Shown here: positions 34,315 to 44,754 of the stretch, one piece after another | How positions within the stretch are numbered: position 1 is the stretch's first letter | Layout of the letters: every line of letters starts with the position of its first letter | Assembly (NCBI GenBank): GCA_037501455.1 | Contig: CM074861.1 | Span: 97,379,001 to 97,443,000 of the forward strand | Reading direction: 5' to 3' | Origin: Lantana camara | Lineage: Eukaryota > Streptophyta > Magnoliopsida > Lamiales > Verbenaceae | Length of the DNA stretch: 64,000 bases | Made by a program: the position numbers and the translations under genes | Notes under the pieces: generated by a model | The model's input: only the letters and a program-made list of their open reading frames with translations | What the model was told of the DNA's origin: nothing | The model's database searches: none

Positions 34315-34321
34315 TTTTATA
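34315..34321 (-). promoter_or_regulatory. TATA box, minus strand, copy A
   Basis: CCCTATAAAAGGGAGG on the minus strand is a strong TATA box. Upstream of it (34380-34560 on the plus strand) is a dense cluster of TCTAGA, TTCTAG and AGAAT words that resemble heat-shock elements (nTTCnnGAAn). The transcript would run leftwards through 34290-34100, where no gene is visible. Confidence 0.55.
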
Positions 34322-34570
34322 GGGCTCTCCAAAGAAATAAACGGCTAGGATCATTTCGATCCGACGGCTAAGATTTGCTCTCTAGAGTATTCTATACAAT
34401 TCAAGCTATTCTAGACTATTCTAAGAGATATGGAAAGTTTCCTAGAATGTACAAGGATTCTCTAGAGCGTTCTAGATAATTCTAAGTCTTTCTAGCAAAA
34501 TTGAAGTCTAGAAAGGTCTAGACATGTCCGAACTTGTCTGAACCTCCAAACTCGTCCGAATATGCGAAAT

Positions 34571-34610
34571 AGCCTCGATTGTCCCGCGAATTTAGTCGGT
34601 CCGGTACATG
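34571..34610 (+). repeat. Inverted repeat arm (matches 37347-37388 reversed)
   Basis: CCTCGATTGTCCCGCGAATT followed by TAGTCGGTCCGGTACAT is the reverse complement, with few changes, of 37388-37347. A direct copy lies at 35957-35996 because of the tandem duplication. Confidence 0.8.
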
Positions 34611-34672
34611 CAGCAACCCTATTCTCTCATCCTTCACCACTCTTTTCACACAGCTGCAGCAACCATATTCTC

Positions 34673-35097
34673 TCATCCTTCCCCACTCTTTTCACAGCCG
34701 CTCAAAGTATATTCACAACTGCTGTTCCCCAAACAATTGTTACGCACAGAACAGTTTTGACCACCAATGTTTTTACCACCGGTGTTGTTACCCACAAAAC
34801 AGTTTTGACTACCAAAGTTTTTACCACCGGTGTTGTTACCACCCACAGAACAGTTTTGACCACCACCAGTGTTGTTCTCAAACAAGTGTTAGCACCGGTG
34901 TTGTTACCTACAGAATTTGCACTTGCCCCTCCCAAACAGAATCCTGAAGCAATCTTAGTGTTACCCACTATCATCATAAGTAGACATGCAAGACACATAA
35001 TAACATAAACCACTCTTATTACGAATACCAAACGATGCTCTCGCTGGTTTCTTCTGAAAGCTCCAATAGTGATCATCTTAAAGATGATGTATGCCAT
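34673..35097 (-). pseudogene. TM / Asn-Gly-repeat ORF, copy A (frameshifted)
   Basis: The minus-strand ATG at 35097 starts MAYIIFKMITIGAFRRNQRE, then VFVIRVVYVIMCLACLLMMI (a membrane helix) and GFCLGGASANSVGNNTGANT. A frameshift near 34880 relative to copy B then moves the Asn/Gly/Cys-rich repeats (NNTGGKNFGSQNC) into another frame, open to 34673. It is the counterpart of 36059-36484. Its function is unknown. Confidence 0.5.
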
Positions 35098-35173
35098 CCA
35101 AATAAGTCCTGCACCGAAACAGTGGCATTCTCAGCACAGAGGTCTATATTATTTCAGGACAGAAGTGTCTGCA

Positions 35174-35500
35174 TCACTGCCAGTTGTGAAGTGATAAACG
35201 ATACCAACTGCTTGAATATCCTAGAAAAGTCATCGTTTTCCAGTGGTGGATCTGGCGCTGGCGGAGGCGTTGGTGGCCCAGGGTTGGGTGGGGTCCTAGT
35301 GGCCCAGGGGGTGTTCCAGGCGGCGGAGGATTAGGTGTTGCTGGTGGCGGTGCTGGTGGATCCGCTATAGCCAAAATTATATGGTCGTCGGGTCGAGCTC
35401 GATCGGGCGCTGGTACATTGTCATTGTCGAGTTGAGGCTTACCGATTTCAAAGGTCTTTCTGGCAGACGAAAATCGATTGCCTCAGCCGCGCACTGGTAT
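35174..35500 (-). pseudogene. Proline-rich ORF, copy A (truncated and frameshifted)
   Basis: Minus-strand sequence parallels 36541-36936. IADPPAPPPATPNPPPPGTP is visible, but the frame shifts after GPLGP, and the 5' end is lost at the tandem junction near 35528. It is non-functional compared with copy B. Confidence 0.5.
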
Positions 35501-35528
35501 GCGGATTCCTCTGCCGCCGTGCACTGGC

Positions 35529-36916
35529 GAATGCTAGCTAAGCAACCTTTAACATCTCACGAAAGTGTGAAGAAATGAAAGAATGAAGACAAGGAATGAA
35601 GTGTGTAAGAAGAGAACTTTAATTCACTCGAACTCTAAAACTTACAATGCTAGAATGCTTACAAATGGCTTGATGGTTGAAAATGAATGAGGCCCCTCCC
35701 TTTTATAGGGCTCTCCAAAGAAATGAACGGCTAGGATCATTTCGATCCGACGGCTAAGATTTGCTCTCTAGAGTATTTTATACAATTCAAGCTATTTTAG
35801 AGTATTCTAAGAGATATGGAAAGTTTCCTAGAATGTACAAGGATTCTCTAGAGTGTTCTAGATAATTCTAAGTCTTTCTAGCAAAATTGAAGTCTAGAAA
35901 GGTCTAGACATGTCCGAACTTGTCTGAACCTCCAAACTCGTCCGAATATGCGAAATAGCCTCGATTGTCCCGTGAATTTAGTCGGTCTGGTACATGCAAC
36001 AACCCTATTCTCTCATCCTTCACCACTCTTTTCACACAACTGCAGCAACCCTATTCTCTCATCCTTCCCCACTCTTTTCACAGCCGCTCAAAGTATATTC
36101 ACAACTGCTGTTCCCCAAACAATTGTTATGCACAGAACAGTTTTGACCACCAATGTTTTTACCACCGGTGTTGTTACCCATAGAACAGTTTTGACTACCA
36201 ATGTTTTTACCACCGGTGTTGTTACCACCCACAGAATAATTTTGACCACCACCATTGTTGTTCCTCAAACAAGTGTTAGCACCTGTGTTGTTACCTACAG
36301 AATTTGCACTTGCCCCTCCCAAACAGAAGCCTGAAGCAATCTTAGTGTTACCCACTATCATCATGAGTAGACATGCAAGACACATAATAACAGAAACCAC
36401 TCTTATTACAAATACCAGACGATGCTCTCGCTGGTTTCTTTTGAAAGCTCCAATAGTGATCATCTTAAAGATGATGTATGCCATCTAAATAAGTCCTGCA
36501 CCGGAACAGTGGCATTCTCAGCATAGAGGTCTATATTATTTCAGGACAGAAGTGTCCGCATCACTGCCAGTTGTGAAGTGATAAACGATACCAACTGCTT
36601 GAATATCCTAGAAAAGTCGTCGTTTTCCAGTGGTGGATATGGCGCTGGCAGAGGCGTCGACGGCCCAAGGTTAGGTGGTCCCAACGGCCCAGAGGGGGCC
36701 GGCCCAGGGGGTGGTCCCGGCGGCGGAGGATTAGGTGTCGCCGGTAGCGGTGTTGGTGGATCCGCTATAGCCAAAATTACATGGTCGCCGGGTCGAGCTC
36801 GATCGGGCGCCGGTACATTGTCATTGTCAAGTTGAGGCTTACCGACTTCAGAGGTCTTTCTGGCAGACGAAAATCGGTTGCCTCCGTCGCGCACTGGTAT
36901 GCGGATTCCTCCGCCG
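35529..36916. repeat. Large tandem duplication, copy B
   Basis: This is the second direct copy of the 1.39-kb unit, with a scatter of substitutions and small indels. It keeps longer open frames than copy A and continues into unique sequence (36917-37388) carrying the start of the proline-rich ORF and a repeat-rich leader. A TATA box on the minus strand lies at 35701-35707. Confidence 0.9.
36059..36484 (-). CDS. Small protein with one membrane helix and Asn/Gly/Cys-rich repeats, unknown
   Basis: The ATG at 36484 gives 141 aa. Residues 1-25 are basic/hydrophobic (FKMITIGAFKRNQREHR), and residues 26-47 form a membrane helix (VFVIRVVSVIMCLACLLMMI). From residue 55 there are repeats of the type NNTGGKNIGSQNCS to the stop after EYTLSGCEKSGEG. 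It lies 57 bp downstream of the proline-rich ORF on the same strand and may be a later exon of it: a candidate acceptor CCGGTGCAG sits between, and after the upstream TGA the frame continues open for about 30 codons. I do not recognise the family. It could equally be non-coding DNA, because the repeats read open in several frames. Confidence 0.35.
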   Translation of the reverse strand: MAYIIFKMITIGAFKRNQREHRLVFVIRVVSVIMCLACLLMMIVGNTKIASGFCLGGASANSVGNNTGANTCLRNNNGGGQNYSVGGNNTGGKNIGSQNCSMGNNTGGKNIGGQNCSVHNNCLGNSSCEYTLSGCEKSGEG

Positions 36917-36936
36917 CCGCGCACTGGCTCAGACAT
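36541..36936 (-). CDS. Proline-rich protein, unknown
   Basis: The ATG at 36936 gives 131 aa: MSEPVRGGGGIRIPVRDGG, a polar stretch, then a proline/glycine run (PATPNPPPPGPPPGPAPSG) and a C-terminal amphipathic segment ending KQLVSFITSQLAVMRTLLS. That ending resembles NGFIVSQTALLTAVLS in the array at 47.6-53 kb, which precedes two membrane spans. The frame upstream of the ATG is also open to a TGA at 37026-37024 and beyond it. The promoter is unknown. Confidence 0.35.
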   Translation of the reverse strand: MSEPVRGGGGIRIPVRDGGNRFSSARKTSEVGKPQLDNDNVPAPDRARPGDHVILAIADPPTPLPATPNPPPPGPPPGPAPSGPLGPPNLGPSTPLPAPYPPLENDDFSRIFKQLVSFITSQLAVMRTLLS

Positions 36937-37200
36937 TTTGATGGGAGATACATCGCGAGAGATTTCAATCGGAGCGATGAGACGGCCTCTTTGAGACGAT
37001 TCAATTGGAGCGATGCGACAGCGTCATTCAGACATTCCAGTTGGAGCGATAGGACTGCCAGGTTTAGACAATTCAATCGGAGCGATGCGACGGCGTCGTT
37101 TAGATGATCCAATCGGAGATATAGGACTGCCAGGCTCAGACGATTCAATCGGAGCGATACGCCGATCGACTTTACTCCGAATCAAAGTAGATCTAGCTCT
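36937..37200 (-). repeat. Short tandem repeats coding RIAPIESS-like units
   Basis: The plus-strand word GATTCAATCGGAGCGAT and relatives recur about every 36-39 bp. On the minus strand the open frame reads RRIAPIESSEPGSPISPIG, then RIAPIELSKPGSPIAPTG, then RIAPIESSQRGR. One TGA (37024-37026) interrupts the frame, and no ATG precedes it. Confidence 0.6.
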
Positions 37201-37346
37201 CACGGTAGCTCCGCCGCCACCTATTTTACAGGCGACATACTTTCCACCTCCTACTTTCTCGATCTCTTCCGCAGACGGCGGGGTTAATCCACTGCCAATT
37301 GGGATTAGCAGAGTAGATCTGCGGCGTACGTGAGAAAGAGAGAGGT

Positions 37347-37388
37347 ATGTACCGGACCGACCGAATTCGCTGGACAATCGAGGCACGT
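37347..37388 (-). repeat. Inverted repeat arm, right side
   Basis: Reversed, it reads CCTCGATTGTCCAGCGAATT then CGGTCGGTCCGGTACAT, matching 34571-34610 and 35957-35996. It bounds the proline-rich/TM unit, so the block 35957-37388 looks like a 1.4-kb unit with about 40-bp inverted ends. Confidence 0.8.
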
Positions 37389-38141
37389 ACTCCTCATCCT
37401 CGTTCCATATCTTCGGTTAGTTTTTCAAAATTCGAAGCCATTTGTCCCCAATTTCAAATCTAAAAATTTTAGATCTAAAAAAGAAATGACGATAACTCTC
37501 AAACCGCTTGACGAAAATCGAATCCGTTCCTTGCAATATGTTTATCATGTCAAGAACTTCAAGATCCGTACCATTTCCGTCGAAAAATATCGCCGGACGA
37601 AAAACCCATTTTCTATTCAAATTTGCAGGTTTCCGGCAGGCCTCCCGGCGCCTTCTCCGACCAATGTCAATAGACATGGTTGGTACCAATGAAGTCGCAT
37701 CGTCGAAATGAGCTAAAACACGTAGTCGCAGGTGTACCTGCATGTTCAACAGAAAAAAGAGGAAGAAGAAAGGGGAAAAAAAAAGGAAAAAGAAAAAGAA
37801 AAAAGGGTATTGGGAGTAATTTTTCCTATTTTATTAAGGGTATTTTTAGTCTTTTTACTTGAAATGGGAGCGAGGGGGGGTGTTTAGGAAACTTTTATAA
37901 ATATTTGATCCTTAAAACATGTAAAAAATCAATTGGGGGTTTAGGAAAAGTGTTGTAGTATAGTAGGGATTTTTGATTAATTTTCCGGTATTAAAATGAC
38001 AAAAGTGTAATAAAACTCATTAATACGTTCATTTTTATTTATTTTTCTTGTACTCAAGTAAAATGATTTATATATTTTGATGTCTCGATAAACTTAAAAT
38101 ATCACGACTTTAATATAACATTTAACCCTAAATAAAGAAAA
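37389..38141. other. Spacer with purine-rich tract
   Basis: Both strands of 37417-37749 are open for about 110 codons, but neither reads as a known protein. An AG-rich run lies at 37755-37806. No gene is assigned. Confidence 0.35.
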
Positions 38142-39974
38142 GAGTAAATGTCATATTTGGTCCCTAAAGTTTCAGTTTTGTGTCACTTTAGTACTCGATG
38201 TTCTAAAAGTGACACTTGAGTCCCTAAAGTTAATAATTCGTCTCACTTAAGTTCTTCTGACAAAATTCTAATAAATTTTTTACTGTACTCAAGGGTATTT
38301 TGGTCATTTTAGTATTTATAGTTCTAAAATGATCCTTAAAGTTTTAGTTCTCAATCTTTTAAAAGTGTCATTTAAGTCCCTAAAATTAATAATAAGTCTC
38401 ACTTTGGTTTTTTTGATCAAAATCAATGGTTTTAGTCATTTTATTTAATTTACATGAAAAAAAAGAAAGAAATAATATTTCTGGAAAGATATGAATTTAT
38501 GAGTTAAAAAAAATAGAGTTGTTGCCATTATACCATTTTTTGTTTTAATACGCATTTTCCACCTATTATATTTATTCAGTTTAGTTTAACGCGAAATTAG
38601 AAAAAAAATAGAATTTTCATTGTAAATAAAATTTAAATTATTTATTTAATGTTTTTAAACTTCAATGATAATTTATTAATTTAGAGAGTATTTGAGTTTT
38701 AAATAATTATCTCAACCAACATAATATGTACTAATAATTTTCCAAACACTCTATGCGTATGCAACAAAATAATTATTATTATTTGATTTTATCAAAATTA
38801 AATTCTTCATATTAATATATAATTATAATTATTTTTAATATAATTATAAAATTATATAAATAAATGTGAAATATTATATTAATAAAATCATATTAAAATA
38901 TAGCTCACAAAATATGAGAAAAAAATGAAATAAATATTAATAAGTGTATTAGAAAAAAGAATTAAATTGATGTGAGAGAAAAGAGGATTTAAATAAATAA
39001 ATAAGAAAATGAAAAAAGAGATCAAGAGTTCATGACACCACATTTGTCTCTTTACTTAATATATAGTATAGGTAAATGTGATAATATTATATTAATAAAA
39101 ATAATATTAAAATATAGCTCCCAAAATATGAGGGAAAAAAATAAAATAAATATTAAAAAGTTTATTAGAAAAAGAATTAAATTGATGTGAGAGAAAAGAG
39201 GATTTATATGAGAGGAAAAGAATTAATTGATATATTGTAGTGGTGAAGAAAAATAAAAAAATAAATAAGAAATAAAAGACCAAGAGTCCATGACACCACA
39301 TTTGTCTCTATCGTTTAATATATAGTATAGACATTAATCTGATAGTAAAAATTAAATATATTAATACACCAAGTTAAGAGCGTTTTAATTATAAATTGGT
39401 TTATGAAATTTAATTTCTTAAGCATGTATTCCATGTGAAAATTTCTTTTAAAAAATAATTTGAGGTAATTAGTTAAAATAAAAACACTCTCTAAATAGAA
39501 AAAAATTAAGTTAAACCGAATAAATATAGCAGGTGGGAAATTTAAATTAAAACAAAATTGTATAATGGCAACAACTCTTTATTTTTGTTTGTGAACTCAT
39601 AGGCTCCGATCTTATTATAAATATTATTTCTTTTTTTTCCATGTAAAATAAATATAAAATAACTAAAAGTATTGATTTTGGTTAAAATAACCAAAGTGAA
39701 ACTTATTATTAATTTTAGGGACTTAAAATGACACTTTCAAAAGTTTGAGAACTAAAATGATACAAAGTTGAAACTTTAGGGACCATTTTAGAACTATAAA
39801 TACTAAAATGACCAAAATACCCTTGAGTAAGGTAAAAAAATTCAGTAAAATTTGATCAGAAGGACTTAAGTGAGACGAATTATTAACTTTAGGGACTTAA
39901 GTGTCATTTTTAAAACAATGAGGACTAAAGTGATACAAAACTTAAACTTTAGGGACAAAATATAACATTTGCTC
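38142..39974. mobile_element. Mutator-like element with long terminal inverted repeats (1833 bp, non-autonomous)
   Basis: The left arm starts GAGTAAATGTCATATTTGGT and the right arm inverted starts GAGCAAATGTTATATTTTGT. Complementarity continues for about 500 bp per arm (GGTCCCTAAAGTT, CCCTTGAGTA, TTGGTCATTTTAGTATTTATAG). Flanks TAAAGAAAA (38133-38141) and TAAGGAAAA (39975-39983) form an 8/9 match of a 9-bp target duplication. The centre holds two tandem copies (about 38860-39070 and 39075-39330) of an AT-rich block with CATGACACCACATTTGTCTC. No transposase is present. Confidence 0.8.
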
Positions 39975-39983
39975 TAAGGAAAA

Positions 39984-40401
39984 TTAGACGTCGTAAAATG
40001 TGGAATTATTACCTTGCAACGAAATGTTTAGGAGTCGGGACAAATTAATCAAATATTTGCTCAAAGAAAATTGCATTAAATTAACGATAACGGCACCATC
40101 AACATAATATGTGTGGCATTGTGCGATCACCGCCACCATTGCAACCGTGAAAATCTCTACATATATATTGAGCTAAATGCAAAAGAATTTCAGTTTTCAT
40201 CCTATCTGTTGAATTTCTATCACCTTCTCGCAGATCTAGGGTTTCGCAATTTCCGATAACTTTGTAACTGGTTTCTGGGTTTAAGATCGGGCAAGAATTC
40301 CCGAAATTCCGGTCCCTGATCTCGGTTTACGTCTTAGGGCGCCCAGATTATTTTGTTGAGGATTTATGAGATTGCGGGTGTTGAGAATTTGATCTGGGAA
40401 A
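39984..40401 (+). promoter_or_regulatory. SYP32 upstream region with TATA-like site and telo-type box
   Basis: A TATA-like ACATATATATTGAG lies near 40158-40172. CTAGGGTTTC at 40236-40245 is a telo-box-like motif inside the likely 5' leader. No other gene is seen here. Confidence 0.4.
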
Positions 40402-42888
40402 ATGTCGGTGAGGAGTGGGCATGCGTCGATGAGGGATCGGACGCAGGAGTTCTTGGGGATAGCGGAGAGGTTAAAGAAGTCAGTTGCGGTGCAGAATGGG
40501 CCGAGCAGCAGCGGATCCAAGCGGGAGGAGCCACCGCGATCAGCGGTGGCGATGCAATCGGAGTTCAACCGTAGGGCGTCGAAAATTGGGCTCGGGATTC
40601 ACCAGACGTCGCAGAAGCTAGCTAAGCTGGCGAAACGTGAGTGAAATCATATAATTGCGTGTTTCTTGTTTATCTTTAATGGGTTCTCTGTTAGGTATGG
40701 TGGTCGATTGGGTTAATCCAATGAACTATTATGAGATTGAGGAATCAATCAATGCATATTGATTGTATTGCATGCGTTTGATATTAGATGTTTCTGGCGA
40801 TTGGTTCTCAGTAGTTCGTTGTGAATTGGATTGGGATTCACTAGATGTTGAAGAAGCTATAACAATACGTTTTCGGTGGACATACTCTTCAGCTATTTGT
40901 GTGTTGTTATTTAATTGTTCTGGAGATTTGTAAGAGTTGCTTATGAGGGGAGTTGTGAAGCTACTGTAGTTCTAGTTTAATTGAAGAAAGTTGAGTCTAC
41001 AGCTTGTGAGTTAATTGAGCGAAATATTAGTTTTCTCTTAGTTCACAATGTTGTTACTTCTTAGGCAAAATGATTTTTGTGCGGCAGAGGTTAAAAAATT
41101 ATTTGATGTTGAATTGTCTAAGAGTTAATCTTTTCCCGGAAGATTGTTCTGTCTTGTGGTCAAAGATCACGCTAAGCCTTAGAATTTGAAGCTTGGATTC
41201 ATCTAGTCCTTAGTTCTTACCTATTGCTATCCTCAGGTTTTTATTTATGCTTCATCATTAAGGGGTGGCATGATCAAACCTCTAGTGTAATGCTTTCTAT
41301 TGCAGTGGCAAAGAGGACATCGGTTTTTGATGACCCTACGATGGAAATTCAAGAACTCACTGCGGTTATCAAGCAAGATATAACAGCTCTCAATTCTGCT
41401 GTAGTTGATCTCCAGTTACTCTCCAATTCCCGGAGTGAAAGTGGAAATATTTCTAGTGACACCACCTCTCATTCCACTACAGTTGTTGATGATTTGAAGA
41501 ATCGATTGATGAGCACGACAAAGGAGTTCAAGGATGTTTTAACCCTGAGAACAGAGGTGAACCTAGCTTTGCTGACTAATAATCTGATCCTTCATTTTCA
41601 TTTTCTTGTTATCTGCTTTTATATAATTGTATCATTACTAACACGATCTGCGTTTTATCTGCTCGACTGCTCCTCTCAACAGAACCTTAAGGTCCATGAA
41701 AACAGAAGACAGCTGTTTTCGTCTTCAGCTTCTAAGAATCCTTCAAACCCTTTCGTTCGCCAGCGTCCTTTGGCTGCAAAGGCTCCTGCTGGTAACTCTG
41801 CTGCCCCTCCTCTTCCATGGGCTAAAACAGCAGAATCGTCATCCCAAATATTTCCGAAGTAAGTCCTCATATTGATGTAGATTATGGTCAAGTAGTTTAG
41901 AGGAATAGAACGATCGAAACAGCTTGAATTGAATGAGTGTGCTGAATGTAAGGAGATTTGTTCGCTTATTTTCTAGAATTTATCTGACAGGAATCAGGTG
42001 GATGGGGAGTCTCAACCTTTGCTGCAACAGCAACAAAATCAACAGCAGCAACAACAACAAATGGTTCCACTACAAGACAGCTATATGCAGAGTAGAGCTG
42101 AGGCTCTTCAAAATGTGGAATCAACAATTCATGAGCTGAGCAATATCTTCAATCAGCTAGCTACCTTGGTTTCACAGCAAGGAGAGATAGCTATCAGGTT
42201 TGCATGGCTTTGCTTTAGTATATGCTGGCTGCCTTCTGGTAAATAAACAGCAAATATGGTGGTTTTACGACCAATTAAAATGAAGAAGCTATCCTTTAAT
42301 GTGTACAGCTAATCAATTCAGGCTACCTATTTTCACATTATTTCTGAAATTTGAATCAATTCTAAAACTACAAGAAAGTTTTCAGGTATCAGCCTAGGTA
42401 AACCTTATTGCACAGAGTCGGTTAATCTTGATCAAGTTATGTCATGAAAAATCTGAACATGCATCTATATAAGTTACGATGTTAGAACTAGGGCAGCCAG
42501 TCGCTGTAGTTCTTCCCCACAGGAGTAGCATTCCATTGTCATCTACATTCTACACACTCACTAATTTCATTTGATGTTGATGTATAATGTACACTTGCAA
42601 AATCTTTCTCCCGTAGTTCACTTTTTCTCATTTAAGTTTACTTTGCATAAATGCCCTTTGATATCTAAAATCAATTTTCATTCCGTGTCTCCCTGAATGG
42701 TTCTTAACATTGAGCAACATGCTAATAGGATCGATGAGAACATGGACGACACTCTGGCAAACGTGGAGGGAGCTCAAGGAGCTCTGCTCAAGTACCTCAA
42801 CAGCATCTCATCGAACCGGTGGCTGATGATCAAGATTTTCTTTGTATTGATCTTCTTTCTCATGATATTCCTATTCTTTGTTGCCTAA
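40402..42888 (+). CDS. SYP32: Syntaxin of the SYP3/Sed5 group (Qa-SNARE, Golgi)
   Basis: Five exons (40402-40636, 41306-41556, 41683-41858, 41991-42197, 42729-42888) join to 1029 nt, or 342 aa. The start MSVRSGHASMRDRTQEFLGI is the Sed5-type N-terminal peptide that binds Sly1-like SM proteins. An Habc-like helical region follows (QKLAKLAKLAKRTSVFDDP, MEIQELTAVIKQDITALN), then a Gln-rich linker (QPLLQQQQNQQQQQQQ). The SNARE motif is ALQNVESTIHELSNIFNQLA, then LVSQQGEIAIRIDENMDDTL, and a C-terminal membrane anchor ends RWLMIKIFFVLIFFLMIFLF. The glutamine in QQGEIA suits the Qa zero layer. The product mediates ER-Golgi and intra-Golgi fusion. All introns are GT-AG and no lesion is seen. SYP32 rather than SYP31 is chosen on length and linker, which is less certain than the family. 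Confidence 0.93.
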
Positions 42889-43897
42889 TCTCAGAGACTT
42901 GGTCAGGAAGATGAAATTCAACATGTATCTTAGACAAAATTAAGCCTCCTGTTATATTTTCTACAATCTTTTTCCTAATGTGTTTATTCCCTCTGTCAGG
43001 TGTATTTCTCATAATAAAGGTGAATTTGGACACAAATCTTATAATACCTATATTGTTTACTATTATAAAAATGGGAATCTTGTAAAGTGTTGTTTTTCCC
43101 CTATTTATAATGGCTATATATATTTTATGAAGTTATTAGTTGTTTAGTTCTTTTTCTGACAAAACTTTCAAATTTTTTACATAATTATGAGTTAAGATTA
43201 AATATTATTCTAATGAGCGTTTGAAAATTCAAGTTTTGCTTAATTTAGGTATAACTAAACTAAAAATTAGAATTATTTTAGCCTTTTATGTTAGTTATTC
43301 TCGTAATCAAATTAAATTTGTATTAATTTTTATTTTTTCACAAATACTCATCACTCCAACATATCCAAAAAGGGAATTTTCTAAAATGCCCCTATTTGCA
43401 ATATCTCAATTCTCAAGTACCTAAACAAGTAAAATAACATTTCTAGGGTCCAAGTCGAAATTTTCCAAAAGTTCAAGGACCACCAATGCCCAACAATCGA
43501 CAAGTGTTTAACTAGCTTCTCCTCCCACGTTTGCCACCGGCCATCTCCCCAAACCCCTTTTTTTGTTTGTTTCCCTGGACAATTATAATTTATAATATAC
43601 GAACACGATATCGATATAATGACACGAATTTTTTTTCTTAAATTTTTTTTATGTAAGTAATGTTTATTATACGACACGACGAAATAATACGTTGACAAGT
43701 GTTCGTACATCATAACAATATAATAACATTGATGATAAATTGATAATACGAACATAGCACGATAATAATATGACGATATAAATCTTTTTAAAAAATTTTT
43801 TACACAGGAATCGTTCAATATGATATTCAATAAGGCAAGGATGCAATTTTCTTTTCAAAAATTTTATTAAAAAAAAATATACAATACTATATTTGAC
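42889..43897. other. Spacer downstream of SYP32
   Basis: It holds the SYP32 3' UTR (AATAAAGG near 43013 may be the poly(A) signal) and then AT-rich DNA. About 43590-43850 is rich in TACGACACGA/AATACGAACA words that continue after the MITE (44187-44270), so the MITE inserted into this block. No gene is supported. Confidence 0.45.
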
Positions 43898-44184
43898 CGG
43901 GGAATTCCCGAAAACTCCCAAAATGATAAGTCCAATTCCTTTTAGCTCCCCATTTTAAAAAATGATGTATTAAAACTCAAGAATCGCGTATCTAAAACCT
44001 CAAATCTTGTATTTGAAATACAAGGAAAAAATCATGTATCTAAATCCCAAAATCATGTATCTAAATCCCAGAATCACGTATCTAAATCCCAGAATCATGT
44101 ATCTAAAATCCCAAATGATGTATTTGAAAATGGGGAGCTAAAAGGAAGTTTTCAAACCCATGGGGAGTTTTCAAAAATTACCCC
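43898..44184. mobile_element. Mutator-type MITE, copy 2 (287 bp) with perfect 9-bp duplication
   Basis: It has the same length and nearly the same sequence as 12849-13135: ends CGGGGAATTCCCG and AAAAATTACCCC, and interior GTATCTAAATCCC repeats. ATATTTGAC is duplicated exactly at 43889-43897 and 44185-44193, which sets the boundaries and the Mutator class. Confidence 0.92.
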
Positions 44185-44418
44185 ATATTTGACACGATAA
44201 AATTTTATATAAGAAATATACGATATAATTCGATATAATTCGGCATAAGCATTCGATATAACATAAGCTGCAATGAAGTTATATTTTTTTCAGAAGTATC
44301 GGTATACCCATTACTCCACGTATGATATTAATATATATTTTCTCTATCTGTATGTAACGCATCATAAGCACACAAATATACACATACATTCTAACAGTTG
44401 TTTTTTGCCAAGATAACG

Positions 44419-44483
44419 AAACCCTAGTTCTTTCCAATCGCTCCGCCTCACCTCCGTGGCTCCGTTTAATTTTCGAAACCCTA
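44419..44483 (+). promoter_or_regulatory. Two telo boxes upstream of the lysine-rich gene
   Basis: AAACCCTA occurs at 44419-44426 and 44476-44483, about 330 and 275 bp before the ATG at 44755, in a CT-rich leader-like context (TTCTTTCCAATCGCTCCGCC and TTCTCTCCAATCGCATTTCC, a short duplicated phrase). Such boxes are common in genes of growing tissue and ribosome biogenesis. Confidence 0.6.
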
Positions 44484-44754
44484 ATTCTCTCCAATCGCAT
44501 TTCCGAATTCGTCGAACTCTCGGGATAAGGACGTAATAAATCGGTTGATTTTATTAGGAATTGGATATTCAAGTGTTTGCTCACCCATAATTTTTGTCGA
44601 TCAGAAATTCTGAGAAAATCCGCTCGTTTCTCTATTCCTTTTGTTGTTTTGATAATTTGTTTCTGTAAATTCTGTCCCGGAACTGTCTTATCTCGAAATT
44701 TCAATCTTGCGCCTGTGTTTCTCCCGGTCTGAATTGATTTACGGACACTAGAAA

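Larger units (their letters stand above)
34142..35528. repeat. Large tandem duplication, copy A (about 1387 bp)
   Basis: 34142 (GAATGCTA) to about 35528 is repeated almost base for base from 35529 to about 36916, in direct order. Each copy holds, on the minus strand, a proline-rich ORF, a TM/Asn-Gly-repeat ORF, a cluster of TTCTAGA-type words and a strong TATA box. Copy A is cut within the proline-rich ORF at GCACTGGC. Copy B continues further. Confidence 0.9.

Noticed and set aside
37330..37749. Overlapping ORFs of 110-120 codons on both strands
   Set aside because: Neither reads as a known protein. Both strands are open, start codons are weak and there are no splice or promoter cues.
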